This document shows, piece by piece, positions 11,205 to 22,154 of a stretch of DNA of 64,000 nucleotides; the stretch's first letter is position 1; each line of letters begins with the position of its first letter. The stretch lies in contig KV748196.1 of the NCBI GenBank assembly GCA_001692895.1, forward strand, positions 806,001-870,000. The letters run 5' to 3'. This stretch comes from Cenococcum geophilum 1.58 (taxonomy: Eukaryota > Ascomycota > Dothideomycetes > Gloniales > Gloniaceae). Position numbers and translations under genes: made by a program. The notes beneath the pieces were generated by a model that made no database searches, was not told where the DNA came from, and was given only the letters and a program-made list of their open reading frames with translations.

Positions 11205-11645
11205 GCCAACTACAGTGATGTGCACGACCAGCTTCCACCCCCCCCTTTGGCGAGGGCTCCAAAATTTTAAATTCGGTACGCGCATCCAATCTCGCCTGGT
11301 TGCCACCAACTGTACATAGTAATTGTAGCGAAGCCGCATGCTTGGCCGCAAGAACTTTTGGTTCTGCAGTGTCGTGATCTTCGTCAATATCGTAGGTTTC
11401 CACCCGTACGACATTGCCAAATTTCATCGGCAATTGCGGAGACGGCTTTGTATTTGCGTTTTGGCGGAGGCATAAGCAAAAGAGGAAGCGTACGTTAAGG
11501 AAATATATGTCGGGGGAGCGTCGTCAAGCAAGTTCTGAATTTGATTCTCCCGGCCAACCAGAATAATTCTCCATGTCCTTGCGTGTAGCCACAACCGTTC
11601 GCTACAATTAGAAGGTCTCCCTGCAGCGTGCACGTGCATTTACCC
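11205..11645. repeat. Foldback repeat family, copy 1
   Basis: This block shares long stretches with 13790-14230. Shared pieces include CACGACCAGCTTCCAC, GCGCATCCAATCTCGCCTGG, CCACCAACTGTACATAG, TGTAGCGAAGCCG and CCAAATTTCATCGGCAATTG. Its right end (AGAAGGTCTCCCTGCAGCGTGCACGT, 11610-11635) is an inverted match to the left end of the second block near 13707-13740. Together the two may be the long ends of the pogo-like element between them, or independent copies of one repeat. Confidence 0.6.
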
Positions 11646-11889
11646 ACAAGATGGAAAGCTTCAAAATTAATTATCTCTATCAATTCTTTACCAAATCACA
11701 TAAAAATGAATTCATTATCTTTACAAAACGTGCCTCTTTCAGCTCCTACAACGCTAGTACGACAGCCCCATTGTACGACACTCGCAAGGCGCGCACAAGG
11801 CAAAATCGACCCACGGCATATCTACCGGGATAATGTCTCATTACTATCAGCACAACAGTAGCTTACCCTAGTAAATGAGATTAATCGAT

Positions 11890-13590
11890 TAACTAATTAA
11901 GGGCTACCTCCTACTTGTGTAATAGTCCGAAACTTTGCTAAGGATATAGTTAAGAAACGCCCTGGAAAAAATTAGGCGTACGAGTTTATTAAGCGGCATT
12001 AAAAGGTCTTAAATCTGGCTTCTTAGCGGCGGCAGATTTAAGCCGTAAAAAGGCGGATAATGCATATTAATATACTCTTTATTTTAAGCTGGTTTGTAGC
12101 CTCCTAAATAATAGTATTTATACTAATATCTCGAAGGTTTGGGCCAAAATTGAGCAATATAACGTCCTTTCGCAAAACATATATAATATGGATAAAAAAG
12201 GCTTCCTAATTAGTATCCTTTAAAAAAGAGGATATTTAATAAGGATTCGGAAAAGAGGGGTAAATTAATTGGTGCTGGCTAGGATGGTAATTGTGAATGG
12301 ATTACGTGCCTGGTAATAATCTACATAGACGGGACATATATTCCACTCTCCCTTATCTACTAGGCTATAACGGGCAACATCTAAGATACCTAGCTTAATA
12401 ATTTTAAGCCTAATAAGCTAGATGCGGCCTATTTTATAAGTTTACCTTTAGGGTGGACGAATAATAAGCTAGGGATGGCGTGGTTAACTACCGTTTTTAA
12501 TCGCTATACTAAAGCAAAAGCTAGACACGGGCGTGACTGGCGGCTTCTCTTTATTAACGGGCACGGCAGCCACGTTAATATACCATTTTTAGACTGGTGC
12601 CTCGAGCATAGGATCCTAGTAGCAGTATACCCCCCCTATTTAACTTATTGACTTTAGCCTCTAGACGTTAGCCTTTTTAACCCTCTAGTAAACTACTACT
12701 CCTAGGAGCTTAATAAATGGATCTATAATATGGTAGGGCTTTGCCGTATTACAAAGAGAGAGTTTTACGGCTTATTTTGCGCCGCCTGGTGACGTACCTT
12801 TACAGAAACTAATATCCTTAGCGGCTGGCGCAAAACCGGCTTATAGCCCCTAGATCTAGACCTAATACTTAACCAGGTTAAGCCGGCGGCCCCTAAGCGG
12901 CCTAGTATAAGTAGATCTGCGTTATCTATATTAACTATATACTTAGCATTAAATATCCGTTAGGTACGGAGACTTATAAAGCACGTTAGTGGTATTAAGC
13001 CGTTACGTAATACGGCTAAACTAGGTAACTTAGTAGAGAAGATAGTAGCTAAGAATAGCATTTTACAAGCCCAAATTAAGGGGCTTAAGAATGCTGTTGT
13101 TATTAAGAAGAAAAGGCGAAAGAAAGGGAAGTTGTGTATTAAGAATATTTGTACGATAAATGAAGGTAAAGCTACCTTCTGGTTGCCGACTAAACTTGAG
13201 ACTATAAAGTAGGCTATTAGGGACGAGGAGGCTACAAAATAATAGATAGCGCTAGAGAAAGCCTAGGCGAAAATTTAGAAATAGGAAGAGAAGAAGAATA
13301 ACGAGAAAGCGGTAAAACAAAGGCGTTAAGATTGGGAGAAGTTGGTACGGCAAAAGAAGTAGGCAAAAGACGATGAAACTGCTTAACGTTTAGCCTTATT
13401 ATAGCTTAAAAGAGACTTATAACAATAAGTTTAGAGCCCTACTAAGTAGTCTAGAGGCTCGCCCTTAAAGAAACGGGTAACAATAATGGTGGAGTCTAGT
13501 GATGATAAAGAGGTAGTAAAAATTAGAAGCCCGCGGCTTCGGTGGCAAAGAAATGCGCCCGCTTACCTAACGGACTATATAGTTGGATAG
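11890..13590 (+). pseudogene. RIP-degraded pogo/Fot-like DDE transposase
   Basis: Conceptual translation shows, in order, a degenerate CENP-B-type DNA-binding part, YNMDKKGF (first catalytic Asp kept, near 12190), WTNNKLGMAWLTTVFNRYTK, then LFINGHGSH (12551-12567), where the family's second catalytic Asp is Asn. It continues with ILVAVYPPYLTYQLQPLDV (one stop read as Gln), LNKWIYNMVGLCRITKREF and a long basic, coiled C-terminus to the stop at 13588. Nearly all stops are TAG or TAA where Gln is expected. These features place it in the DDE_1 group (Fot1/pogo/Tigger) of cut-and-paste transposases. It is inactive through stops and the lost Asp. It lies between the two foldback-repeat blocks. Confidence 0.8.
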
Positions 13591-13689
13591 AAGTTTTATA
13601 TAGTATTCCTAGTTATAACTTTAAAATTTGAGCCTATTTAATGCAGTGGTTGAATTATTATTAATTAATTAGAGTAATGCGTTGTTTAA

Positions 13690-14515
13690 AAAAAAGTGGT
13701 GCAAGCCGCAGGGACGTGCACGCTGGCGGGAGACCTTCTACTGGCGAGATTGGATGGACGTACCGAATTTAAAATTTTGGAGCACTCGCTACAGCTCTGT
13801 GCACGACCAGCTTCCACCCCCCTTTGGCGAGATTTCAAATTCGCTACGCGCATCCAATCTCGCCTGGTTGCCACCAACTGTACATAGTAATTGTAGCGAA
13901 GCCGTATGCTTGGCTGCAAGAACTTCAGCTGTTCGCGATCGGCCTTCCTCCGCAGTGTCGTGATCTTTGTCAAATATCGTAAGGTTTCCACCCGTACGAT
14001 ACTGCCAAATTTCATCGGCAATTGCAGGGACAGCGTTGTATTCGCGTTTTGGCNGAGGNATAGGCAAAAGAGGAAGCGTATGTCGAGGAAGCGTACGTCA
14101 NGCAAGTTCTGAGTTGCTTNAATTTTGATTCCCCTGGCCAACCTNGGCGATTCCCCAGGGCAACCAAAAAGGTCCTTGCGTGTAGCCATAGCCGTTCGCT
14201 ACAATTACTATGTACAGTTGGTGGCAATCAGGCGAGATTGGATGCGCGTAGCGAATTTGAAATCTCGCCAAAGGGCACAGAGCTGTAAGATGCGCGTAGC
14301 GAATTTAAATCTCGCCAAAGGGGGCGCTGCGAAATTTTTAAATTCGGGAGGCGCATCTAATCTCGCTTGATTGCCACCAGCTATATATAGTAATTGTAGC
14401 GAAGCCGTATACTTGGCTACAAGAACCTTGCTTCCAGCGGACTTAAAGCTATTCGCGATTGGCCTTCCTCCGCAGTGTCGTAATCTTTGTTTAATATCGT
14501 AAGGCTTCCTCCAAT
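13690..14515. repeat. Foldback repeat family, copy 2 (with inverted arms)
   Basis: The block repeats the unit seen at 11262-11410. It is at 13830-13985 in direct orientation, at about 14190-14290 inverted, and again at about 14330-14510 in direct orientation but more mutated. The direct and inverted units around 13825-13905 and 14195-14272 can pair as a stem of about 75-80 bp. Ambiguous bases at about 14054-14145 hint that near-identical copies confused base calling. Frames running through it are repeats of the arms, not a protein. Confidence 0.65.
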
Positions 14516-16082
14516 ACCATTTATAATATAGCTCCGCGAATAGGCCTATATCAGTACGCCCTAGTTAAGGATCTTCTTTAACTTAGAGTAACTTAAGCGA
14601 AGTACAAGGGGGTAACACGAATTGCTCAGACGCCCCCCCTGCTGGTATGGTACATAAAATAACCTAGCCCTGCTATATAGTTATATAACTCGATTAATTA
14701 CCGCAATTAGGAGGAACTTATAGATATTTAGGTTAACTTAGGCTTCTCCAAATAGTAAATATAGCTAGTTTTTACTAGTTCTAAGTTTAATTTAGTAATA
14801 TAATTAAGAGTTAAGAATTATATCTTGTTACCTTCTACTTACTTTCTTATAAAGGCCTTACCGAGTCTTCCTTCCTACTAAATACTTAATAACGACTACC
14901 CTTATTATAATTACCTCCATCCAAGCCCCCGCGAGAGCTACAACCTTAAAACTACGTCTTCGACGTTACCTAAGGCTTAATTACCGCGATATATTGCCTT
15001 TAAAAGTCGTAATATAGGTAATTCAATTATAAGGAAAATAAGGGTAGTAAAAAGGAGCTACTATAACGTTAAGTCTCTATAGTTATATTACGGCTCGATT
15101 GACTACGACGATTACTAAGTAACTTTACCTAATATAGGTATATAAGCGAGATAACGCAGGCTTAAAATACTATCTTATTTTACTAAGTATTTAAAGCCTA
15201 CATTACGCAAATATAGGGGTCCACTGTAGAGTAGCTTTTTAGGACGGATTTTATGCGGATCTAAAAACCGGGGTGTATGCAACGGCGTCAAGCCACTGGG
15301 TGTTGATCAAGGCTCAATCGACGGCTTCAACTTCTAGATTGAGCGACTTTACGAAGTATACAAGGATTGCGAAACCTATGTAATGGGATCAAGCAGATGG
15401 CAAGGCCCTAGTGGAGCAGTAAGAGTAGGCCCTAGTGGAGCAGCAAGAGTAGGCCCTAGTGGAGCAGCAAGAGTAGGCCATGTGGCGTTAACTTAATGGA
15501 CTACAGCAGATGCGGACGGGCATCCAATTCAGGCTCGTCGAGCAATTGAAGGCCTAGCATATGGCAGTCCGGTAACCAGCGTACCAAGTATACCTTGAGT
15601 ATTGTGAGCATTTTGAGCGCTTTTTAAGAAGCGTGCCAGGCTACGTAAAGCAATCGCAAAAATCCCCCACAACAACGGGCCAGATGAGCGGCTGGCCGCG
15701 ATAGCATAAATATGGGTGAATCTTGGCGGGCGCTGAGGCACCGCCGCCTTTTATATGTGGCACGGCGCTAAGCTACCAAATCAAGCCAGGATCTTGTTGC
15801 CATATTATCAGACGTCTTCTTTACCCATATTCGGTAGAACCAGCGTCAAGATGGGTAAGACCCCTGCGTTAGCGTAATTGGAAGAAAAGTCGACATGAGC
15901 GGTGGTAGTCGGTCTTGACTTATGGCGCATTGAAGAGACCTGAGTGGTCAAACTTCTATCCCTCTAGCTTGGCCGCACGTCGTTCGATTCTGCCATAGTA
16001 AGTACAAGACTTGGATCGGGTCCGTAGGGTCTAGATTTCAATCTAAAAATTCACAATCATTTTTGATCTCTCTTCAACAAGG
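14516..16082. other. AT-rich intergenic stretch with a TIR-like motif and a 24-bp tandem repeat
   Basis: Bases 14520-15280 are RIP-like AT-rich DNA with no readable domain. At 14604-14648 there is a motif (TACAAGGGGGTAAC, then GCCCCC and TGCTGG) similar to the inverted ends of the element at 54328-59564. Bases 15404-15475 are three tandem 24-bp units (see separate entry). From 15500 to 16082 composition is balanced and holds the upstream region of the next gene. Confidence 0.5.
15404..15475. repeat. Three tandem 24-bp units
   Basis: The unit GGCCCTAGTGGAGCAGYAAG plus AGTA repeats three times with one substitution. In one frame it reads ALVEQQE followed by a stop where Gln is expected, so it may be a coding repeat of a dead retroelement that later suffered RIP. 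Confidence 0.8.
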
Positions 16083-18447
16083 ATGATTTCACCAGTCTTC
16101 CTCGTGTTCCTTTCTTTATCAAGTTTCACGAATGTCGCGCTTGCTCAGCTCAAGTGCCCCAACGACAACAAGCAGACATATGTTGACCCGGCCTCCCAAT
16201 TAACGTACGTGATCGAATGCGGATACGATCGTCCTGGTGCGGACATTCCCGGCAGTCCAGGATGGACAGATACTCTCGAGGAGTGTTGCACTCTGCTCAA
16301 CTACATCTGTGTGTGTAGATGTTTCATACATTCCCGGCTCTCCTGGCCGCTGCTATATGAAGAACGCTCTTAACGCTCCAGTCGCGTATAACGGTATGAT
16401 GGCCGCCCATCTACCTAGCGCCGAAGGTCCAGAATGTCCAGCATCTAATGGTGTATGCTTGGATGTCCCCGACGGTGGCACATGCTATGTTACTGAGTGC
16501 GATTCGCAGCGTGCGGGCGATTTTATATTCCAGGTCATTACAACCACGTTTTAGGATTGCATTGACGAGTGCGAGGCCAATTTTCTAAATGGTTGCACTT
16601 ACGTCAACTTTGCTCCGGGCGAAGGAACTATCTTACCAGGAGGCACATGTACGCTTCAGAGCACGTATTCGCAGTCCCTAACACCGGCTTCGGGGTCATG
16701 GGGAGCATTTCGGTCATCTATTTGTCCAAATCAAAACGGGGCGAACGAAACATATTATCGGAGAGAATACCATCTCATGTGTGGCGCTGACCTTTATGGA
16801 GGGGATATGGGGAGTCCCGTCTGGACGACTGGTATATTTGAATGTATGGTAACATGCGATTTAACCCCAGGCTGTATCGCTATCGCCTGGCATTGGGGAT
16901 ATCCTACAGGTCCCTGCTACTTGAAAAGTACCGTCAATCCCCCGTCTAGTAACGACGCAGTCAACGCTGCCTATTGGATTCCCCCGTGCTACTCTGGAAT
17001 TTCGACTTATACTACGACCATTTATACGGTATGTTCACTTTGTTATTTTAGAATACCCCTGATAACAGATATCCAGTCGACATCCATCAATACAATCTCC
17101 CCGTGGACGTCAGTACTATACACTGAAGAGTACCAATACAATTTGCAGACCGTCTTTCCCTCAGAAACACCGATAACCTATGGTGCAACACCGTCTCCTT
17201 CTACGATCCCGGGAGGCCCTCGATGTTATGGATGGATCGGACCAGGATGCACAGGAGATAATAAACGCGCCGTAATACCAGAGCCAACTACGCCTCCGGA
17301 TGTGCCAATTAAGACCGGAGATGGCCCACATGTTCCAATTGAGGCCAGGGATAAGCGGGATGATCTAGTTGAGGCCAGAGATAACCCCTCATCTTGCGTC
17401 CCATCAACCGTAATTACACATACCGTGTCTACCAGGGCTCCCAATGATGAATGAATGTATATTCATACCACTTATCGTATTCATATCATTAAGAGCCCTA
17501 AGATATTCATTATCGCGATAATATCGCGATAATTAGTATCTTATGTAAGCTATACAACCAGTCTTAGCAAAGTATTAAATTACTTAGAATTCTTCTAAAT
17601 TACCACCCACCCTATATACCTATGTATAGATATATATTAGAACGCGCGGAGTATCTATAGTTCTTAGCGAATCCTTTACTATAAGCCACTCTTTTACACT
17701 GCTACTAAAGCTTTAAAATATCTATATATATTTATAAGCTTATGAATATTCACAAGCAAATATTATATTCATATCGCTTATTATTATTAATATTATCGCG
17801 ATAAGCTTATGAATAACGTTATCGTTGGGAGCCCTGGTGTCTACATACCTCTACTCTGAAACCACTTTGGTACGCGACTTCCGCAATCTGTTGGATGAAT
17901 GCTGACAATATACTCTAAGTCCTCCACTTGCACTACTTACGGTAATGGTGGGTCAACTACCGTCCCAGCGTATTGCGAGCCGAGCTTCGCATATAACCTT
18001 CCTTCGCCTCCTCCAGCTCTTGCAGCAGTGCCCGGGAACAACGTTTCGACTGCGCCTTCTATAACTACTGTTAGCAAACTCGACTGCTGCCATGCCTGTA
18101 CTAGAATTTTCAATTGCGTCTGGTGGAACTTCGAATTCGGCGCCGATACCCCCAACGACATATGGTCCCCTGGAACATGCACTTTTGCCTACTTTACAGG
18201 TATTTACCCTATTGGTGGGCAAATGCCAGCTATTTGTCCAAATGGTGTCGCCGGTGATTGGTCGGCCTATGAGAATGCTTCTGATGGCTGGCCAAATGAT
18301 ATCAATGCGTGGTACAACACTGGATATAATCCTGGTGCATGTAGTGGTGGTGCTCTTAATTTGTTTGAAAGTAATTGGGATATAGGTGTTCCTCCTGATG
18401 TCAATGAGAATGTATGCCCGGGCCAGTTGGATAATTTGAAAGCTTGA
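16083..18447 (+). pseudogene. Secreted PAN/apple-like cysteine-rich protein gene, disrupted
   Basis: The reading frame opens with a clear signal peptide (MISPVFLVFLSLSSFTNVALAQ) and encodes several cysteine-rich PAN/apple-like modules: GCVDVSY-like VCVDVSYIPGSPGRCYM, CIAIAWHWGYPTGPCYLK and a last CCHACTRIFNCVWWNFEF with FAYFTG. Such modules are common in secreted fungal proteins that bind carbohydrate or protein. Three lesions are visible. A single base is missing near 16285 (frame change after LEEC). An in-frame TAG lies at 16552-16554 where Gln is expected. A 404-bp MITE at 17433-17836 separates THTVST from TYLYSETTL. Two introns fit: 17030-17077 and 17870-17919 (GTACGC, GCTGAC branch); the second restores frame to the last exon. 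A threonine/serine- and proline-rich linker precedes the MITE. The stop is at 18445. Confidence 0.7.
17433..17836. mobile_element. hAT-type MITE inside the PAN gene
   Basis: The ends CAGGGCTCCCAA and TTGGGAGCCCTG are perfect 12-bp inverted repeats. The 8-bp sequence GTGTCTAC is present immediately on both sides (17425-17432 and 17837-17844). CAGGG-type ends plus an 8-bp duplication are diagnostic of the hAT superfamily. The 404-bp interior is AT-rich with further inverted stretches (TTATCGCGATAA-like) and no coding potential. Confidence 0.9.
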
Positions 18448-19099
18448 GGCTTAATAGTATGTAATTAGATTTGTCCAAGCAATTTATAATAGAAATCGAT
18501 CCATCCTTTTCCATCCATGATTTCCTTGGTACGGATGAGCACTGATAAGTTACAAATTTTTATTATTATCCACGTGGCTTTACCGGTCTATACTGTACGC
18601 CTTCGATACACGGAACGAATAGACCAATGTAATCATGCCGATTATTGTATTTGGTCTAGCCGTCATGGAAGGCTCCTTGCGAAAGTTTCTATAGCCCGTG
18701 AGATCCATGCAAATAGTTGCTTTGCCACCACTTCGCTTTAATTTACAAAGATAGCCCTAGTAGTAGTAGTGTCGACCTGAATCGGATTTCTTTGCCACCT
18801 TGACTCGGTCACTGACCCCTTGACTCGGTCACCGACTCAGTCACCCTCATGTATATATAAAGGCCCTAGAGCCACCTTCAATAGATAGACTTCTCATTCT
18901 TAATCTGCGCGCGGACTTCTGATTGACAAGTAGCCTGCATATCCCGACAAGGTAGAGGTCAGGGTAAATGAAGACATGAACATGGACTCTATGGCGGAGT
19001 ATGCTGACCGCAGTGCGGCCCACACATCGTGCCTTCGTAGGGACTTATTAAGAATATAGTATCCTATTACTAATTAATCGCTTTAAGGAATATCTTACT
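18448..19099. other. Intergenic stretch with repeated GACTCGGTCA motif and TATA-like box
   Basis: No gene is supported. At 18800-18845 the motif GACTCGGTCAC and its variants occur three times, followed by TATATATAAAGG at 18852. This resembles a small promoter or LTR fragment, possibly belonging to the dead transposon remnant downstream. I cannot assign it. Confidence 0.4.
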
Positions 19100-19345
19100 A
19101 CTAACCGCGTACTTCTTGCTAAGAATTAATACTAGTAGGATCGCTGTAAGAGCCAGCCAAATCTTACTTGATTTATGCTTAATATATTAGCCGTGCCTTC
19201 TATAGGCGACAAATATAAGCGGCTCTTTAGTAGCTATAAGATTCTTCTTAAGGACCGACGTTCCCGATTATAAACATATATAATTAAGATAAATAAGGTT
19301 CTTTAGTACTTATACGAGCTACTATAAAAAGGTGTATTTAATAAT
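19100..19345 (+). pseudogene. hAT transposase C-terminal (dimerisation) fragment
   Basis: One frame reads LNILAVPSIGDKYKRLFSSY followed by KILLKDRRSRL, a stop where Gln is expected, then TYIIKINKVL. This is the C-terminal hAT dimerisation domain, whose hallmark is ILA(V/I)PSM followed by ERLFSSAK. Here the E of ERLFS is Lys, a G-to-A change, and TGA/TAA stops sit at former Arg/Gln codons. Only this last part of the transposase is recognisable. Confidence 0.7.
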
Positions 19346-19864
19346 AAGTAAGTAGATAAGATGGTAGGAGAGCCTTGCGAACGTAGTCGCCGAGTCTACT
19401 TAGATAGAAGATTATATAATTAATAAGGAGGAAGAGGAGCTAGATAAGTAATATACGACTATTAAGATTAACTATAAGACTAAGGTTATCGGTAAGGCGT
19501 AATATAGGTAGCTTTTAGCGAGTTATTCTATGTCTACGCTTCCTTTTATAATACTATAATAATGCTAAGCTTTTCTAAATATAGTATATAAGCACATTGG
19601 AACTCCCTTGGGCTCCTGGAGTCAAACAATTTACTAGCTGGATAGGGTGGATTTGAGCTCGGATCCACTCCAGTCCAGTCTAAGAAGATTACTGGCTCCG
19701 AAGACTTTATGGGACCTGCTTGCACATGTTCTGTTTCAAATTCCTTAACTTGGCTTTGCTATAATCATACCTTGGTCCCTGTGCCAAATCAACCACTCTG
19801 CCTCACTTTTGTCGTCTTCCGTTCATAAATCACACTCTAACCCTGCCGAACTCAACTTCTGGTA
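19346..19864. other. Intergenic stretch, AT-rich then balanced
   Basis: Bases 19346-19590 continue as RIP-like sequence after the hAT fragment, without a clear domain. Bases 19620-19864 are the balanced 3' flank of the minus-strand gene. I see no gene. Confidence 0.5.
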
Positions 19865-21421
19865 TCAAACCATTGCCCCTCCAGCACCTCGCAGGGAAGT
19901 CAGACCTGATATGCCGTTGGGCACCCCGCTGCGGGAAAATCGTCTCTTCTTCTGTTCGCTTCGCCACTCGCCCTCTGCCTCGTACAGGTGAGAATAACGA
20001 ATAAGGAAGCCAGGGCGAATCGTCTCCCATGTTCCGCTACTCATCGCAATGATTGCCGGAAACGCAACGAGAGTCACCTCCTCTTGGTCCTCGGGATCGG
20101 AAGCTTCGGCATTCTTTGTGTTCTGTTGGTGCTTGTGGCTAGGTACAGGAAAATCTTTCCATGATACCGGATACAATTCGTAGTTGAGAGTAGCAATGAG
20201 CTTCTGACGGCTCCATCGTGACTTAGTCCAGAAATTTGTAGCCTCTGTCATCAAATCCTTGACGTCGGACTTAAATTCCGTGCGAGATTTCGAGGAGAGT
20301 AAGGTTCCAAATGCTTCCAGGATCGATTTCACAAGCTGCTGGAGTTCTCTGTCTTGTGATGGATAACTGCTCGATGCTGACAATAATATTGCTCGACACA
20401 GCTCTTCCTTCGCCTCGTCTTTGTCCACTAATTCAGACAGGATACTATCAAGGCCAGCTTGTGCAAGAAGTGGTGGTGTCGCCGTAAATATATACTTTAC
20501 AAACACAAGGGCGAACACATTCAACATGACAGCCATACGTGCAGCTTTGGCTGCGGAAGAGTTTGTCGGCGGAATGAGAATCGACCCGGATGGTGGATGT
20601 AAAAACCCGCATGCTTGCTGGATCCAATTTTCGTGCTCCTGGCAGCGCAAGACCGTCATTAGCTGGTCGAGATGCCATACAACGCTGCAGACTAACCTCG
20701 GACGACTCGGTCAAGATATCAAGCGAAAAGTACTTCTTCACTAGAGTATTTGTGCGTTCCCATATCTTCGCTACACCTTTAGAGCTAGACGGACAGCTGA
20801 TAAGCAATACAATCTGCTAGACATTGTGGATATGGTTCCATACAATTTGCTCAGGTCAAGGTCAACGAGATTCGCTCTATAAGCGACATACTTCTCGAGT
20901 TTAATTCGAGTCTTGCTTAATTGGTCATTTAAATTCTCCTTCGCCGCTGTCTCTTTTCTTAGATCAGTCTTCAGCGCCTCCTCTCTAGCCTTCAGTACAA
21001 GCACCTCGTTTTTTAACTTGGCCGATTCTGTATCCTGTTCATCCAACAGGCATTTGGTCCTTTCCGCCTGCTCTTCTGCCTTCCCTTTCTCTTTTAGTGC
21101 CTGCTGTAGTTTGATATCCAGATTAGTTTTTTCCTTTACTATCTCAGCATTCTCCAATTTTATCTTAGCGACTTCTTTATGTCCTCCGTGAATGTATACT
21201 GCGACAGCCGACTCTAGTTTTTCGATCTGTTCATTTTTCTTCCTGATTTCGGCTTCCTTTAGTGAGAGCGTTTTTTTCGCCTCCGCTCCTTCTGCATAGA
21301 TTGACTGATACCTGAGGAAATCTTTGACTGATTGGGTATGACGATGAAGCGCTTCTGTTGCTGCATCAGTCTGATTGCTCTGGGATACGGAGGCAGGCGT
21401 GACTTCTAGGGGGTCAGTCAT
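19865..21421 (-). CDS. Coiled-coil protein of an uncharacterised fungal family, three exons
   Basis: Spliced model: exon 1 21421-20844, exon 2 20796-20697, exon 3 20638-19865, giving 483 residues. Intron 1 is 47 nt (GTATGG to TATCAG). Intron 2 is 58 nt (GTTAGT, GCTAATGAC branch, CTGCCAG). The two introns join three frames into one. Residues about 40-180 form a long charged coiled coil (runs of KKNEQIEKLES, KEKGKAEEQAERTK, KLKNEVLVLKAREEALK). After it come a short linker (KIWERTNTLVKKYFSLDIL) and a C-terminal helical domain (PPTNSSAAKAARMAVMLNVF, KEELCRAILLSASS, NFWTKSRWSRQKLI). The same C-terminal domain is encoded at 63135-63971, so this is a paralogous family. I do not recognise a function; there is no signal peptide or catalytic motif. 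Confidence 0.75.
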
Positions 21422-22135
21422 GGCCCAAGCGTTTCAAAGTTGTCTGCCACTAGCACTATATACGATTCTAAAGTTCGCCCCGAAGACACAGAAGATATGT
21501 GAAAAGATGGATAATGGTGAATGATCCGTTGGTGCTCTTATGATTGCGCCCTCTAGGCTACCATTTTGTGGCTCCGTGGAATATCTTGTTTCTCATAATA
21601 CCTTTCATAACGCTAACTACCTACATGTTCGTGAGAACCCGTCGTCCACGTGTCGTTCGATCATTGTGGGTGATGCATGCGGGGTAAGAAGACGTGCATT
21701 CGCCTTGGCATGCGCGAAAGACCCGGTCTAGTGCCTCATTATCTTGCCCCGTTAGGAGGCTATCCTCTTTAACAAGAAAGCTTAGGAAGAAACCTGGATT
21801 TATAAATATAGGACTTTAATATAGGCCTATATAGTACAGTAATTAATAAGTAATTACTATAGAAATAAACTAAAAATAAATAAAGGGAATCTACTAATAT
21901 AAGTAGAAGATATATATAGAGAACTCTTCTAGAACTACCTTTAATTACTATTATAATAATAGGTAATTAATATTTTAATTGTCTTTTATATATATAAAAA
22001 ATCTATATTAAATTTAAAGTTATATAACCTTTCTAAAAATTGCTAAAACAATAATAAGGCATAATCTATTTATAATAAACTATTCTTATATAATATTTTA
22101 ATCCTATTATAGTAACTAGTATTAATAGAACTAGA
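21422..22135. other. Intergenic stretch ending in a LINE target site
   Basis: Up to about 21750 the DNA is balanced (upstream region of the coiled-coil gene) and then drops to very AT-rich sequence without readable domains. The last 16 bases (22120-22135, TATTAATAGAACTAGA) are the left target-site duplication of the LINE that follows. Confidence 0.6.
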
Positions 22136-22154
22136 ATCGGAAATTTTATAAAAT

